A stretch of DNA of 5,775 nt from Myxococcales bacterium (lineage in GTDB: Bacteria; Myxococcota; Bradymonadia; REDH01). The notes beneath the pieces are model-generated. The model searched no databases, was not told the origin of the DNA, and was given only the letters and a program-made list of their open reading frames with translations. Of this stretch, positions 5,710 to 5,775 are shown one piece after another. Made by a program: the position numbers and the translations under genes. How positions within the stretch are numbered: the first letter of the stretch is position 1; each line of letters begins with the position of its first letter. The DNA lies in the NCBI GenBank assembly GCA_018970625.1, contig JAGWVZ010000255.1, positions 1 to 5,775 on the forward strand. Direction: 5' to 3'.

Positions 5710-5775
5710 GGTGAAGACGGAAGTGGAGAGGACTGCCGACTAAGACGCAGGGAATGGTGTCAGGGTTCGCGGCAG

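Noticed and set aside
5699..5775. Possible promoter of the adenosyltransferase gene (CTGACA near the window end)
   Set aside because: No acceptable -10 hexamer is found at 16-18 bases, and too little upstream sequence is present to judge.

Overview
All credible genes in this GC-rich window (about 60% GC by eye) lie on the minus strand, so it reads from high to low coordinates. It is part of a respiratory-chain locus from an aerobic Gram-negative bacterium that has alternative complex III (ACIII) and makes heme A. ACIII with heme A synthesis is known from Myxococcota/Bradymonadota-like deltaproteobacteria, Acidobacteria, Bacteroidota/Rhodothermota, Gemmatimonadota and others. The GC content and protein style lean me toward a Myxococcota-like or related lineage. 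That placement is an inference and is weak.

Layout in transcription order: (1) 5698-5027, a PduO-type ATP:cob(I)alamin adenosyltransferase; (2) 5007-4462, a GAF-fold free methionine-(R)-sulfoxide reductase, 19 bases downstream; (3) a 134-base gap; (4) 4327-3782, an unrecognised membrane-anchored protein with eight cysteines; (5) 3785-2793, heme A synthase CtaA; (6) 2796-1843, heme O synthase CtaB; (7) 1846-1250, a small anchored protein that looks like a divergent SCO/thioredoxin-fold copper chaperone; (8) a 365-base gap without a gene; (9) 884-234, the pentaheme cytochrome c ActA of ACIII; (10) 237-1, the N-terminus of ActB, cut by the window edge.

Genes 4-7 form one tightly packed cluster in which every junction is a 4-base ATGA stop/start overlap, and actA/actB are joined the same way. 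Together they suggest one physiological module. CtaB makes heme O from heme B, CtaA converts heme O to heme A, and the SCO-like protein may act in copper or thiol chemistry for the CuA centre. ACIII oxidises quinol and would feed a partner oxidase, probably aa3-type, whose genes may lie beyond position 1. The cysteine-rich protein at the head of the cluster is the least explained part and could be an assembly or redox factor. The first two genes are metabolic (adenosylcobalamin formation, methionine sulfoxide repair) and have no obvious respiratory link.

I saw no tRNA, rRNA, CRISPR, insertion sequence or convincing rho-independent terminator. The 77 bases at 5699-5775 hold the ribosome binding site of the adenosyltransferase and nothing else I can support.
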